Assembly: GCA_016490735.1 (NCBI GenBank)
Contig: JAEMWC010000006.1
Coordinates: forward strand, 2,021,001 to 2,085,000
Source of the DNA: Pachyseris speciosa
Taxonomy: Eukaryota; Cnidaria; Anthozoa; Scleractinia; Pachyseridae
Direction of reading: 5' to 3'
DNA: 64,000 nt
The notes under the pieces were generated by a model, which did no database searches, had not been told where the DNA came from, and saw only the letters and a list, made by a program, of their open reading frames with translations. This document shows, in pieces, positions 37,180-48,230 of this stretch (position 1 is its first letter; every line of letters starts with the position of its first letter). The translations under genes were made by a program, and so were the position numbers.

Positions 37180-38510
37180 TCAAAGGCTCCTCTTGCTACA
37201 CTAATTACGATCTACACTTGACTAGTAGTGCAACCACTTTTCCAGAGTATTGAAACTAGACTCGTTGTAATGTATTCTCGCCCTCACGCAACGTCCCATC
37301 AAAGAGAGCGAACTGTTTGCCACAATATTGAATTACTTTCAAAAATAATTTCTATACTGATCGTTTATTTAAGCCAAAGGATAGACTTTCTGAACAAGAT
37401 CGGTGTTTTTCGCGGCTAGATTTCAGAATACACAGTTATTTCATTGACATTGAATAACAATAGTGTGTGACTACTGTCCATTGTAATATGCCTCCAACGA
37501 AAGTTATTTCAGACATTTAAGTACACCTAATCATGAACTATGCCATGAGTAATTCGATAAGAATTCATACGTGCCTGTCTCAGTTTTTTTTCTCCCAAAA
37601 CAAGTGTGTTGCATTTCTAAATATGTTCCTTTTTTTGGTACAAACGCTCTGCTGATTACTTCGTTTACGTTGATTCATTGTAGCGATTGTGACATAGTAT
37701 GTTGTGTCAAACATAAGATCTAAGCTTTCACCTGATATGGAAAAACACGCAGTACTCATCATGCGACGGGGGATTCAATTCATCGCTGAATGTTCCAATC
37801 CTTTGCTCAAACGAATAAGTTGTTCCTTCTCTAATATAAGCCGCCTGAGGATAGGAAATGTCTTATTTCCTTGCTTACGGTCGCAGAAAACTTATTTCTA
37901 AACACTCGGTGGCCATAGCATGCCTACTTTTGTCATATAAACATATGCTTTTGGCGTTGTTTTCTCTCTGTCCTCTTGTCTTGAACTCCAGCCTTGCCCT
38001 TCAGTGCTAGTGGCATCAAAATAACATTCCTCCCTGCTGCATTCTTCAATCGGGTGACAAGAAAAATCGTCGATAGGAAAAGCAATTTCATCGTCGCTCA
38101 GCGTGAAATTTTCGTCGATTTCCGTCTTCAGTTCTCGGAGCTTGTGTACGTAATCGAATTAGCTTTCCACTTTTCAACTCCACAAAGGTATATTCAAGAG
38201 GATCGGACGAAAAATAATTCCGCTTTACAATCTCTACATGCTCTGTCGACGCCATGCATACAGTATTCACTTCATGATACATAAACAGTTAAGCAAGAAT
38301 CTACACCTTTCTACTACCCCCTGAAACTTGCAAACTTTGAGCAAAGAAGACTGCGGGAACAAATACAATACTTACCAGGGGAGGGACAGAAGAGATGTTT
38401 CATCCGAGTTTAATGAATAAATTAATCAGAATCGAGTGAGTGAGTGAGTGAGTGACTTTAGAATGCCTCCTATACCTCACTGCATGACTACGTCATCCAT
38501 GAGCTAAAAA
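37180..38510. other. 1.3-kb insertion in U15 of unknown type
   Basis: The array unit breaks after gggtgtcta and resumes at aagtgatttttt. The interval shows no terminal inverted repeat that I can see. It holds the broken unknown protein at 37898-38255 and a (GAGT)n tract at 38434-38455. It may be a piece of host DNA, or an element whose ends have decayed. Confidence 0.6.
37898..38255 (-). pseudogene. Unrecognised protein fragment with one frameshift
   Basis: On the minus strand a frame starting at 38255 reads MASTEHVEIVKRNYF, SSDPLEYTFVE and then loses sense near 38150. In another frame, without its own start codon, the sequence continues YVHKLRELKTEIDENF, TLSDDEIAFPIDDFSCH and PIEECSREECYFDATS, ending MLWPPSV and a stop at 37898. 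The acidic, amphipathic composition and the length of about 80 codons without a stop look coding. No family is recognised; one indel joins the parts. Confidence 0.5.
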
Positions 38511-38673
38511 TAAGTGATTTTTTGTTTCTGCACAAGCGAAGCAGATGTTTCGAATTTCATGTCGCTTAAAGCAAGTAGAAAAGGCAACAGGCATTGAAAG
38601 TCGCATCTCTAGCTCTTCTCGCCCAGGCCAAACAAACGGTTCTGATAGAATTCCTTGTATAGCTTGTTTTCTG

Positions 38674-38870
38674 GCCGCTAGCTGGTCTTGTTCTGGGTAG
38701 TCCCTGGTTCAAGTCGTCGGTCATCCTTGTAAATAGCCAACTGGTTTGCCTCCGGCCAGTTGGGATTCTTATCATGTTGAGTTTATTATTTGCATTATTT
38801 TTTCTGTTATTAGACGTTTCAGATTGTAAAGCGCTATTGGATAGTGATAGAAATAGCGCTATATAAATAA

Positions 38871-38950
<80 letters not shown>
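38674..38950 (+). mobile_element. SINE-like element with (ATT)n tail
   Basis: A B-box-like phrase (ccctggttcaagtc) near the head is followed by the tail phrase gtaaagcgctattggatag, then gcgctatataaataa and about 75 bases of ATT repeats. This 3' pattern is typical of CR1/L2-mobilised SINEs with microsatellite tails. The insertion coincides with loss of roughly 200 bp of unit sequence between ttttctg and atgcgaaaagca. Confidence 0.65.
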
Positions 38951-38977
38951 GCGAAAAGCAGTTTTAGTCTATTTGTG

Positions 38978-39527
38978 CCCATAGAGCCAAACGTTAATCT
39001 TAGATTATCACAGATTCCAATTTTCGCATTTGCTCCAATGTTGACCATTTTTTATTTCCTTTTCTTTTTTTCTTGGAAAAATTTTTACTTGTTTTCTATT
39101 AATCAGAAAGATCTCTGTTTCCTCACTGCATACTTCTTGAATGGTCTTGGTGCAAGAGGAGAGAAATGACGAAGGTGAAAGGCTAAAATCTTTTCAAATC
39201 ACATAACAATTACCTGTTGTCAACTGAAAATTCCAAGCCCCCAGGCCCAAATTTATAGTCAGACGAAAAGAAGTAAACAGACTCCGCTTTATTGTGTACG
39301 AATATAAATATCTAAATGGAACGATACCTACTAAATAATGAGTTTGCCAACTGCGTTGTAAGAGAGCCCGTGGTATAAGAGCATGCGTCAATCAGCAAGA
39401 AATAATCAATTTGTCAGATGTGGCGAATGTGTCAACTACATTGCCGAATTGTTCTCCATCCAGACATCCAGGGAGTTGGGAGGAATGATCGGATTCTGCC
39501 CTCGCGGACTTTGAACAGTTATCATAG
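38978..39527 (+). repeat. Array unit U16, truncated at the array edge
   Basis: The first 550 bases of a unit, closest to U15 in sequence. The match ends at cagttatcatag (39527). The continuation expected from U1 (tttattatgcaagc) does not appear downstream. Confidence 0.9.
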
Positions 39528-39571
39528 CGGAGCCCCGGCGACCCGAAGGACCGCGAAGCGGAGCACCATTG
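39528..39571 (+). repeat. gcggagc hairpin motif at the array edge
   Basis: The sequence has gcggagccccgg, a short GC-rich hairpin, then gcggagcacc: two direct copies of a gcggagc phrase around the hairpin. The same arrangement is at 44971-45011. It marks the exact end of the tandem array. It resembles the terminal motif of the large inverted repeat and may be the edge of a related element. Confidence 0.65.
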
Positions 39572-40494
39572 GTAAGAAAATATGGTAACCCATCTGTTCG
39601 AGAAAATTTGGTTTGGGTCACCGTACGAACGTGCCTACGTACGTACGTCCATTGCACTATGATCGCAAAGCATTATTTTCGTACATTTTCAAGATGACGG
39701 CAAATTGACACGTCCAACCGTAATTTCAGGGGTAAGAAAAGGGCTATTTTTGTGGTATGCGTAAAGATTTCTTTGTTAATTCGTACATTACAAGAAATTT
39801 CAAGTCTTTTTCTGTTAATTACGCTGGTTTTTGTGGCATAAATCATCGAGGAAAATGATCGATGTTCGGTCTGTAATTCAATGCGCGAGAACTGTCCACA
39901 CAAAGCGCCAGCGGGCGCCCCTAGCTTTCTACCTGAATTATGGACTTAAAGTTTGACGATTTTGAAGATGTCACCTACAATGCAAACGCACGTGTTATAC
40001 ACTTGAAGGCTCTTTTGAGACAGTGGACAATACTTTTGATGTGCACTTACCGCTGAAACGTTCAGATGATGCAGTTATGATACATTTAATATGATTTATT
40101 GTGTTTTATATGAAAAAATACATTTTGTAGCGCCTGTCACGTTTTCAATATGTGGAGCCTGCAAACAGGAAGAAGTCATGGTAAGTACTATTTCTACACG
40201 TCATCTCCTGTCAAAGTTTTTGTGTGAGGGCAGATCATACTCATCGTGGTTTCGCCCATATAAGGGTGTTTTCCAGATTTTTTCTTGGGTTAAAGGTCAT
40301 GTCCCTTCTCTCAATGTACACTGGGAAAACCCCGCCTTAACCCGTTTGCGTTTCCTTAACCTCTAAAACGGTTAAAATGTCTCTTTCAGGACGGAGTGTA
40401 GGTATATATACTACACTACGTTATGAGACAGGATCATCAAAATTTGGTCACCGACAAAACATCAAGAAAATGCGAAACTTAGAAAATCTGTGAT
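39572..40494. other. Between array edge and TTAA element; little recognised
   Basis: There is a short 38-codon frame from 39940 (MDLKFDDFEDVTYNANARV), and an exon-like stretch ending GACKQEEVM at a strong donor (atg/gtaagtac, near 40179), preceded by a tttgtag acceptor near 40131. These hint at degenerate exons of unknown genes. I see nothing else. Confidence 0.35.
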
Positions 40495-40611
40495 TTAAGG
40501 AGGCTGGAAAGGGTTTTTTGACCGCGCGAAGAGTGGATCCAAATGCATGTATCCCGTGCGCGATCCTCCCGCGAAGTTACGAGGCGCGAGCGGTGGGAGT
40601 TGTAAACAATA

Positions 40612-40857
40612 ATGGCGGCCTCAAATGAAAAAGTAAATCTGTCTTCTGAAGCTGAATGCAGCTATTTTCGGAATAAAAAGGGGAAGTTTGCTTCTAAAAA
40701 GAGCGTTGAGAACAGTGTACTTTCCGTCAACAAGATGACTCAGGCAAAAAAGTCAGCAAAGAAGCGCCGTTTTGAGGATGATGCTCAAGAACGCGCGATC
40801 AACGATTTTATAGCTCGAAAAAAACAAACAAGAAAGACGTTAGAATTCGGTACGTAA
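40612..40857 (+). CDS. Basic 81-residue frame, possible first exon
   Basis: The frame begins MAASNEKVNLSSEAECSYF and is rich in lysine and arginine (QAKKSAKKRRFEDDAQER, then FIARKKQTRKTLEF), as in a nuclear or nucleolar protein. The ATG follows a GC-rich tract (gcgcgatcctcccgcg) that would suit a promoter. The end lies at ggtacgtaaaa, a possible donor, so it may be a first exon. The family is not recognised. It sits 113 bp inside a TTAA-flanked element. Confidence 0.4.
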   Translation: MAASNEKVNLSSEAECSYFRNKKGKFASKKSVENSVLSVNKMTQAKKSAKKRRFEDDAQERAINDFIARKKQTRKTLEFGT

Positions 40858-41595
40858 AAATTTACAACACTACACTTCACTACACTACACATGGCTTTAA
40901 ACACTTTCGATTCATTAGCTGTTGAATGTCAGAAACGTATTTTAAAAAATCCAAACTTCATCATACATGTACACACAGGACTCAGGCAAGGAAAACAGTC
41001 GGAAAGTACGTGTAGCATGTAGTCGGGTCACGAATTATTGACATGGAGGTGTTAGCAAAAGGGTTGGACAAGTTATGAAAACGGTAAGCAATGAATTTAA
41101 GGATCCAGTTTTCACTGAAGCTCGGCTTTTTTATTTACATTTTAACAAGTAAATATTACATTGCATCGCAAGGCGTTCATTGAAAAGGAACTTCAACCTC
41201 ACGTAAGCTTAATTTTATATGAAACAATTTTAACTCAAACAACTACATTATACAAATAAGTATACATGCAGTTTAAAAAGTTTAAAACTTGTCAAATATA
41301 CATGTACAGAAATTGAATGTAATCAGTCACTTCACACTATAAAAAAGTTGGTGAAAATGGAAAACTTGTCAAAAAAGGCCTGCATTGTATAAATAACAAT
41401 AGTTTGTACTCGAGAGAGAGATCAGACATGCACTGTACAATACCATAAATCCTGCACAGCTCCTTAGTGTTTGATACCCCAAGACTTCTCCGTAACGGAG
41501 GCTGCAGATATTCCAACCAGCTGCATGAAATTTAAGTATTGTTCTGTGAAAGTCTTCCAGTTTTGAAATTCCTTTGAAGTCAACTGAACAACACC

Positions 41596-42075
41596 TTGAA
41601 ATCTTCGCCGAACAACAAATTGGGCTGTGTTTATAAGGCACTGTTTAATTGTGAATTTTCCGCTCATGACGAATTGGAAGATGTGAAAGCACTTAGAAGG
41701 ATTCTGTTTTCTCCGCCACCCGAGCCAAGCGCTGAAACTATTATGAATCGTGGAAAAACATCTTTACCGAACGAAGCCCTGCAACAAGCAACAGTTCTTG
41801 AGCGACGACAAGAAGTTGTTGACACCTTCTGCGGAAATCTCACTTACCTTCCGAATGGCTCTGTAAAGTTAACAACAATCCAGTAGTTGGCAGACTCCGG
41901 TTTGGCCTTCAGTACTCATTCAAGAAATTTCAAACTTGGAATAAACGGTCTTTATGGAGTTCTGACACTCCCTCCATCGTCTCGAAACTTCTCGCGTCAC
42001 CAAACCAAATCGTCGAGAATTTCATTGAACAGAAGAATAATTTCCTCAATATTAAAGTATTTCCACGAACAATAA
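41596..42075 (+). pseudogene. DEDDh exonuclease-like C-terminal fragment, interrupted
   Basis: One frame covers 41596-42075 with a single in-frame TAG at 41884-41886. It reads NNKLGCVYKALFNCEF, then SAHDELEDVKALRRILF. The AHDxLEDVKAL block matches the ExoIII motif (H....D) near the end of RNase-T/DnaQ-type 3'-5' exonuclease domains. Downstream are LERRQEVVDTF and, after the stop, GINGLYGVLTLPPSSRNFSR, which keeps a protein-like character and suggests the stop is recent. The upstream catalytic motifs are absent, so it could not act alone. The family assignment rests on one motif. Confidence 0.5.
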
Positions 42076-42779
42076 ACAAGATCTTTCTCTTTGCTTTGAT
42101 TTCATATACTTTTAGCCTGTTAATTCCTCTATTAATTGCTGTGATAAGCAGACACGACGAGAGACAATGGAGTCCGATAGAATTTCGAGTCTGCATGAGT
42201 CTCGCAACTCGCGCGAATAAGGTCAGCGGTAACATAAAGAGCGCGACCGGAAATAATGATTTGCGCAAAATCGCGCGAACCGGAAATAAAAGGTGCAAAA
42301 TGATTATCAATTTATCTCAAAAATTTGCTCGGTGACCTATGTTGAAATTTTTCATGCAAATAGCATTCAACTTTATCTAACATTTTAGACATTTAAGAAA
42401 AAATCTGTAGAGTAGATGTTTTTTAATCCTTAAGAGGCTATTTTTCGAATTATCTCCGTTTCCACTCTACAGAATTTTCTAAAATTTTCACAGAAAGTGA
42501 ATAATATTGCAAACTTTGAAAAACGCTTATAAAAAATATAGGTCACCGAGTTAGTTTTAAAGATAAATTTTAAAAAGTGACTTTTTAGGGGTAGGTCTTT
42601 AGAGAGGTATGGTTACCATGACAACGCACATGACGTCAGAAGTTGTGTCAATTGAAACTTAAACAACCCTGTTGTAAGATAACCTACAATTTGTTTAAGT
42701 AACTTACAGCAAAAAAAATTAATCTTGAATTGTTTTGACATGCATATCAGCTGTAAGAAACCCTTTCGAGCCTCCTTAA

Positions 42780-44970
42780 GGGGTTAAGACCTAAAAAAAT
42801 TCATGAATGTTCATAGATGGCGGAAACGTTGTTATGCCAATTTAGAGCTTGTTTCCTTGAATCCTCGTTTTTCTAGAATTTTTTAAATTTTGTACTACCC
42901 AAGATTCTTCAAGTGAGGGCAATTCAGACAAAGACGTTTTTTGTCTTTAACTCCTATTGATTTTCTTATTCAGCGACGAGCTTTGCATGACAATTAGAGC
43001 TGTAAATGTTCGTTTATCTAATTGATTATGAAATGTTAACCTTCTATTGGCTTTGCGTAGTAGTCCATCAACGTTTTGACCTTGAGGGCGAATGTTACTC
43101 ATTTTTACAATTTTTTCTAGTATGCAGCTTCAACAGGTTATTCTTTTCAAAGCTAATTTTTGCTATGCGTAAAGATCTCTACAAACGCTGTTAGTTCACT
43201 TAATGTTGATTTTTTTTTTCGGTTAAATGGGTAGGAGGTATTACAGTTTAAATTTTGGCTTCGTCCCACACATTGCAATTTTTTACCCCCAAATGTTTCG
43301 TTCTCTCAAATCTTTTAAATACATTGCTATGACTCGAGCTTAAGTTTCCTGATTGGATGGTTAATGTAGAATATTTGAGTGAAAACAGAACTAGTTTCTG
43401 TTAAAGCGTTTAGAGATATGAATTTTTTATCACTTGCTTTTTCGCGAAGTCTCAACAACCCCTTTTAAACAGTTTTTTGTTATTCTCTGGCGTTTTTGTC
43501 AATAGATACCATTTTTGTAGCACGTAAGCATTTTTACGTTGTTATTAATGAACACTGTTTTGTGAACGTTAACCCTCTAAAAGTGATTTATTATTATTTT
43601 TTAAATTATTAAAATTATTAAACATGAGGGCATTCGATACTATTTTTTAAGAAAAATTTTCAACTTGTGAGAGTACTATAGGACGCAGGTTTTATTCTTT
43701 TTCGCCTTAGCTTCTGAAAATTAATAGGTGCTTCCAAGTACATCATTTCAAGAGCAATTTCAAATCTTTATTAGCTAGCTTTAAAAAGTTTTTAGAATTA
43801 CTGTTAACACACATAAAAAAGTGCTAAAATTGGATGAAAAAAAATTCTCAAACTTTGCCATTTCCTATAACCTGTCAAACATCATCCCTGAACTTAGAAA
43901 AAAAAATCCTTTTCTTTAGTAATATATATAAACATGATCTGAAGAATCTAACACTAATTCACTGCAACGTGTGAGATTTAAAAATGTTTATTGCGATAGC
44001 TTTTTTGGTTAAGTTAACTAGTGCCATAATTTCTAATTTTAATTAGCTGTAAATGGACAAAAATTCTGTACTGGATTTAAGTTGACCCCTTTGATCAAAG
44101 TATCTTTTACTGTACTTTATACCAGTGAAAAGATGTTTTCAAAAGATTGAAATGTGATTTTTTTTACGATTTTTTTTAATTTTTAACTTCATTTTCAGTT
44201 TTTGATGCCACCATTATGAATTTTTGTCAGTGACGTCACAGCCGAATAATTATGTTATTGAATTATTTTTTTACATTTACTAAAAGAATCGATTCTGTCC
44301 TTTTAAAAAATGTAATCATTGTTTTCTGGCAGTTAAACATTAATTTCCTATCAAATTTTTAACAGGGGCACTTCCAAGCCTCATTAACAATTCATAAACG
44401 CGTTCCCAAAGTTTTATTGAGGGCTATTCATACTACTAAACTAGGTTAGCTTTTCAACCTTGAAAACAAAAATGATAACAAAGAAAACTCCTTGCAATCG
44501 ATGCATTACCTTAATGCAATTTTTCCTGAGCAAAATTCATTTTAGCAGACTGCATTTCAAATTTTTAACAATTTTTTGGTCACATATACTTTATTTTACT
44601 GCAACTCTTTTCATCATTTCTCACAAAAGTTGTAGTTTCTTGGAAAAATTCCATGCACAAAAACCCTTGCACAGAGGTATAATAAACAGTAACTTTGCCT
44701 GGATAACCTCTTTTTGTTTCCAAGGAAAAGGTGTTTTGAGGTCTGCCAAATCTTGGCTAAAACAGCTATTGAGGGGGCTTTTTACTCAGCCTAAAAAAAA
44801 ATTCTACAAAAGGCACAATAACCCATAATACCAAATTATTTAAGGGTTAAGAGAGCTTGTATTCATAGCTTTCTACTGGTACCACTCTTATTTCGAGGCG
44901 TTAAAACCTACTTTTTACTAATTTTTTAAAAAATATTGCAGAGTTATGCGCATTAATTATTCATTTATTA
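42780..44970. other. AT-rich stretch, nothing firmly recognised
   Basis: Long runs of T and A, no inverted ends and no coding domain. The longest frame is 122 residues (44460-44828), rich in F, K and I, and has no recognisable family. The phrase gagggcatt..atactat (43627) and two others (42916, 44422) resemble the short degenerate repeats at 51665-51815. Confidence 0.6.
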
Positions 44971-45011
44971 GCGGAGCTCCGGCGGCCCGCAGGGCCGCCA
45001 AGCGGAGCACC
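44971..45011 (+). repeat. gcggagc hairpin motif at the left end of the inverted repeat
   Basis: gcggagctccggcggccc-gca-gggccgcc forms a perfect 8-bp GC stem around gca, then gcggagcacc repeats the start. The far end of the right arm has only the inner gcggagcacc copy (inverted, 62338-62347). So the left end holds an extra 31-bp copy. Confidence 0.75.
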
Positions 45012-45017
45012 ATACCT

Positions 45018-45049
<32 letters not shown>

Positions 45050-45685
45050 AAAATGGCTAGCGGTATTGCTCGTGGGCGCGTACGCACGACGACGACGACG
45101 ACGACGACGGAGTCGCCCAATAATTAATGATATCCTAATAATAATCAGAATAATCCAACATGGCGGCCATACTCCACCTGGCCCAGCTGACCAGCTACTT
45201 TACAGCGTAAGTCTTTGATACTGGACATCCATCTTATAGCCAATTGACACCTGTCAAAACAAGGTATCCGTTGACCAGTGTCACGTGACCATATCGCGGG
45301 ACCATATCATGGGCTCAAGTTAAGACCTCATCGAGGTCAGCTGGTTTTTTGAAGTTGACCGCTGACCAGGTACTTGCTTTCGATTGGATCGCAGGCTCAA
45401 GCCAGGTGTGGGACACCCAAACCAAATCGAGGCTTTTAAATTTTTCGCGCGCTTTCTGCGGCTTGTAATTTCACATTAAGTTGGTTTTCTTCGATCGAAG
45501 TTTCTCTTTCGCGTAAAAACATAAAAATCAAGAACTTCTCAAAAGATACTCCGGAAGGTGAATTTTCAAGTGATGAAAGGAAGGACGAAAGGTTTTTCTC
45601 AGGAAAAGCTTCAAACTTGGATCGATTGTGCGGTTGAAAACAGTATAATTCAACGCTTCAAGGGCTTTCACTTCACCGCGGCATC

Positions 45686-45877
45686 TTGCATCTCACCAAG
45701 AAAAGTCACTTAACAGTTCCGGTATTAATGGGAGGAATGAGTAGTTCAAACTCTGTGGAGGAAGCTCTTTCTTTGGACAAACCGTTTGCTATTTTTGCGG
45801 ATGCTTGTTTTTACTTTACTGAAGCTTACGTATTTTCAAGTGGTAGAAACCTCTACAACACAGCGCAGGACAGTGAG
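45686..45877 (+). other. Exon-like frame in the left arm
   Basis: The frame reads MHLTKKSHLTVPVLMGGMSS, then NSVEEALSLDKPFAIFADAC and FYFTEAYVFSSGRNLYN, ending in TAQDSE at a donor-like gag/gtaaat. No family is recognised. The right-arm counterpart (about 61485-61680, minus strand) has a 2-base gain near accggtatt and a TAG after TEA, so only the left copy is open. Confidence 0.4.
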
Positions 45878-46435
45878 GTAAATGAAATAAATAGAAGCTT
45901 AACATTTGGTTTAATCGTTGTTACTTTTGTTCAGGAATGAAACTTGTATTTTTCTCTCGAATGCATATAAATAACAATCATCTATACTTGTTTTGGACGC
46001 TAAGAAGTAGTAGAATTGTTTGCTTGTTTGTTTTCTTTTTGTTACGTTGTTTTCTTTGCAAGCGAACGAGTGTTTTTACTCGGCTTGGCTGACTGTTTTT
46101 CGACCTTGGTACATCAAAAGCGTTAAGAAACTTTTGCCCTTATCTTAATAACACGTAATCACAATGAGTCCTTGTAAAATTAAGCATTAAAGGCGGAACT
46201 CAAGCTAGAGTGAAAAAAAAAAATGCCGATCAAATGCATGTGCATGTGCACGTCTCAAAATCTGACATAAAGTTGTCAAAATGCTGTCAAAAATGTCAAA
46301 GACCAGCGCGCTTCACTCGTCATTTGAAATCTTCGTCGAAAGCGGCCTGTAAACAACAATTTATTCTCGCCGTCTATAAACATGTCGTCTTAATTTGTTT
46401 GAACCGGTAAGAATCAGCGTTTGGATGTTAAACAC

Positions 46436-46592
46436 CGAAATGGGTTGACTGGCTGGGCTGGCTTTGATAAATTTTATTGTGGACGGGTCTGCGAGAGAAA
46501 TGCTGGTGTGGTTTGGCAAGCGCTTTCTTCGTTAACTGGATGACGCTTTGCCACTGAGAATCATTAATTGAAGAAGGTTCTTCGGAAGACAT
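46436..46592 (-). other. Conserved first-exon-like frame, left-arm copy
   Basis: A 157-bp frame reads MSSEEPSSINDSQWQSVIQL, TKKALAKPHQHFSRRPVH and SQPSQSTHF, ending at a donor-like ttcg/gtgttt. The right arm carries the same 157 bp open frame at 58890-59046 with only a handful of residue changes. The ATG is preceded by cttccc. The family is not recognised. Equal length and an intact frame in both arms suggest descent from a real coding exon. Confidence 0.5.
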
Positions 46593-46859
46593 GGGAAGTA
46601 CCAGTAAAACTATCAAAGCTCTATAGCGTTTTGTGTCAGGCAAGGAAAGATTTTGTGGAAATGGCGCTATTATTCAGCTCTGTCGCGTTCCGAATGATTG
46701 CTGCCTCAGTGATTCCTGTTGACTGCTCTAAACGATCAGGTGTGGACCTCATATTTGTCTTATCTACGGACATTTATGTCAAAATTGCTAAGCAATTTTT
46801 GTTACTTGTCTAATTTCTCCACCTTCTCCTAGAATCTTCGAAGAAATATTATTCGTATT

Positions 46860-47168
46860 GTGCTTTGTTTTCTTGTAATACTTATGTTTGTTGTTTTGTT
46901 GTTTCTGAACCGCGGTCAATTCCTGTTGACTGCTCTTAACGATCAGTGTTTACCCTTTATTGTCTTTTCTACGGGCATTTATCTCAAAATAAATACCGAT
47001 TTTTCTAGATTAATCAGTACAAGCTATTTTATGTACAAGCTAGTCTTGTTTAATTTCTCCACCTTCTCCTTCTTCGAGCAAAACACTCGAATCGTACTTT
47101 GTTCGCTTGTAGTGTTTTTTTTTTTATCCGCTTTGAATTCCGTTACGCTTTCATCTGAAAGTAGTTAG
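46860..47168 (+). other. Membrane-like tandem-repeat frame, left arm
   Basis: This region contains two diverged copies of a 207-bp repeat (each begins attcctgttgactgctct, at 46712 and 46919, and ends ttctccaccttctcc). The frame reads MLCFLVILMFVVLLFLNRGQ, a strongly hydrophobic segment, then FLLTALNDQCLPFIVFSTGI. The right-arm copy (58427-58762, minus) is open across both repeats. Hydrophobicity could come simply from T-rich DNA. No family is recognised. Confidence 0.3.
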
Positions 47169-47309
47169 GACTCAAGAATGTCTGTCTTTTCTTTTGCAAA
47201 CGTTTGCTATCGAAAACTCTTCGTTTTCCCTGCTGCTGCTCAATTTTTTTGGACACAAATTAAACTGGCCCAAATAAAGCCATGCGAAGTTGCTCGGTGA
47301 GAGTGTGCA

Positions 47310-47350
47310 GCTCCGATTCCAGGCTTGGCCTGGCTAAATATATATATGGC
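47310..47350 (+). repeat. gctccgattccaggcttgg motif before TA tract
   Basis: One of four copies of a motif built from gctccg, aggcttgg, ggctaaatatata. The others are at 50361-50396, 55091-55120 (minus) and about 58134-58170 (minus). It divides each arm into an outer and an inner module. Confidence 0.7.
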
Positions 47351-47672
47351 CTTCAGCTTTTCTCGTTATAATCGCTACATACCAGACTGGAATGGTGTTC
47401 CATCGAACATCATGCATGCACCTTCTTTAAGCAGTTTTAAGTCCTATCTATTACATTATTTGTGTCAATTTTAAATCAGATGTAGCTTGTGAGTGACAAG
47501 TATGTAATTTAATTAGGTTAGCTTTGGATTGTATTTCAATTTTACTTCTTTATTTTTAGTGTCAATCTCAAAGCAGGGGTGACTTGTAAGAGACAAGTAT
47601 TCGATTTCATTTGATTAGGTTAGCTTTCGGCCACATTTAAATGTCATCTCTTAGTTTTTAGAATGTGTAATA

Positions 47673-48096
47673 CAGTAATAGCTCACGTATAAGAACCTGA
47701 ATTTTCCATTTTAGCCTAAATAGGCTCTTATATAAATGGTACTTAAAGCAAATTTAGGCTACCAAGGTTCTTAAAATAGGTTCTTATATTTTTATATGAA
47801 TTTTATCTGAATATACTATATATATGATAATTATCATCTCATAATACAGTATAAATCATTTATTTGTACCATAGAGAAATGCCTATAGGCAGTTCAGTGC
47901 AGGTACAGTATCACATGTCCTTAACAAAACATAACAAAGAAACTCATTCAGCAGTTTCTACCTTTACACTTTTACAGTAACCCCACCTAACTTAAAATTT
48001 TAACCTTAATAGGTTCTTATGTGCAGTGGGCTTAAAATGAAAATTTTAGCCTAGCAGGTTCTTAAAACCCAGGTTCTTATACATGGGCTATTACTG
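47673..48096. mobile_element. TA-flanked MITE shared by both arms, left copy
   Basis: The ends cagtaatagctcacgtat and, inverted, cagtaatagcccatgtat form an inverted repeat continuing through aagaacctg, flanked by TA. The TA target suggests the Tc1/mariner group. The right arm has it at 56380-56810, so it was already in place when the arms were copied. Confidence 0.8.
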
Positions 48097-48230
48097 TATT
48101 AGATGATATTCTTTATATGGGAATTTACTTTCTCCCAATTATTCTCCAGTCATGCACTTTTTTTTGTATCAACTTAGATGTATTTGCATGACAAAGTATT
48201 ATTAAACTTAAAACTTAAAATTAAACTTAA

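Larger units (their letters stand above)
32714..38977 (+). repeat. Array unit U15, diverged long-form unit with insertions
   Basis: It contains the tRNA inverted dimer (32822-33498), the long-form segment (33975-36456), a 1.3-kb insertion of unknown type (37180-38510) and a SINE (38674-38950). Outside these it follows the U1 order. Confidence 0.85.
1..39527. repeat. Tandem array of 16 units, basic period about 1967 bp
   Basis: The phrase cccataaagcgaaaagtt recurs at 1, 1968, 3935, 5901, 7868, 9834, 11799, 13765, 15015, 16971, 18918 and 20881, and in diverged form at 21690, 26164, 32714 and 38978, always in the same orientation. The first seven units are nearly identical over their whole length. 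Later units are diverged, shortened or swollen by insertions. The array stops in mid-unit at 39527, where a gcggagc sequence begins. It carries no rRNA, histone or snRNA sequence that I can recognise. Confidence 0.97.
40499..42775. mobile_element. 2.28-kb piggyBac-like element with captured coding pieces
   Basis: TTAA at 40495-40498 and 42776-42779 flanks ends that form a 15-bp inverted repeat with one mismatch (ggaggctggaaaggg against ggaggctcgaaaggg). No transposase is recognised. The element carries a basic 81-residue frame and an exonuclease-like fragment, so it may have picked up host exons. Confidence 0.8.

Noticed and set aside
1..39527. CRISPR-like or bacterial repeat array
   Set aside because: Units are nearly 2 kb with no short repeat-spacer pattern, and the surrounding DNA is animal-like.
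41369..41667. Minus-strand frames of 67 and 90 residues
   Set aside because: They overlap the plus-strand exonuclease-like frame, which has the better motif, and show no family pattern.
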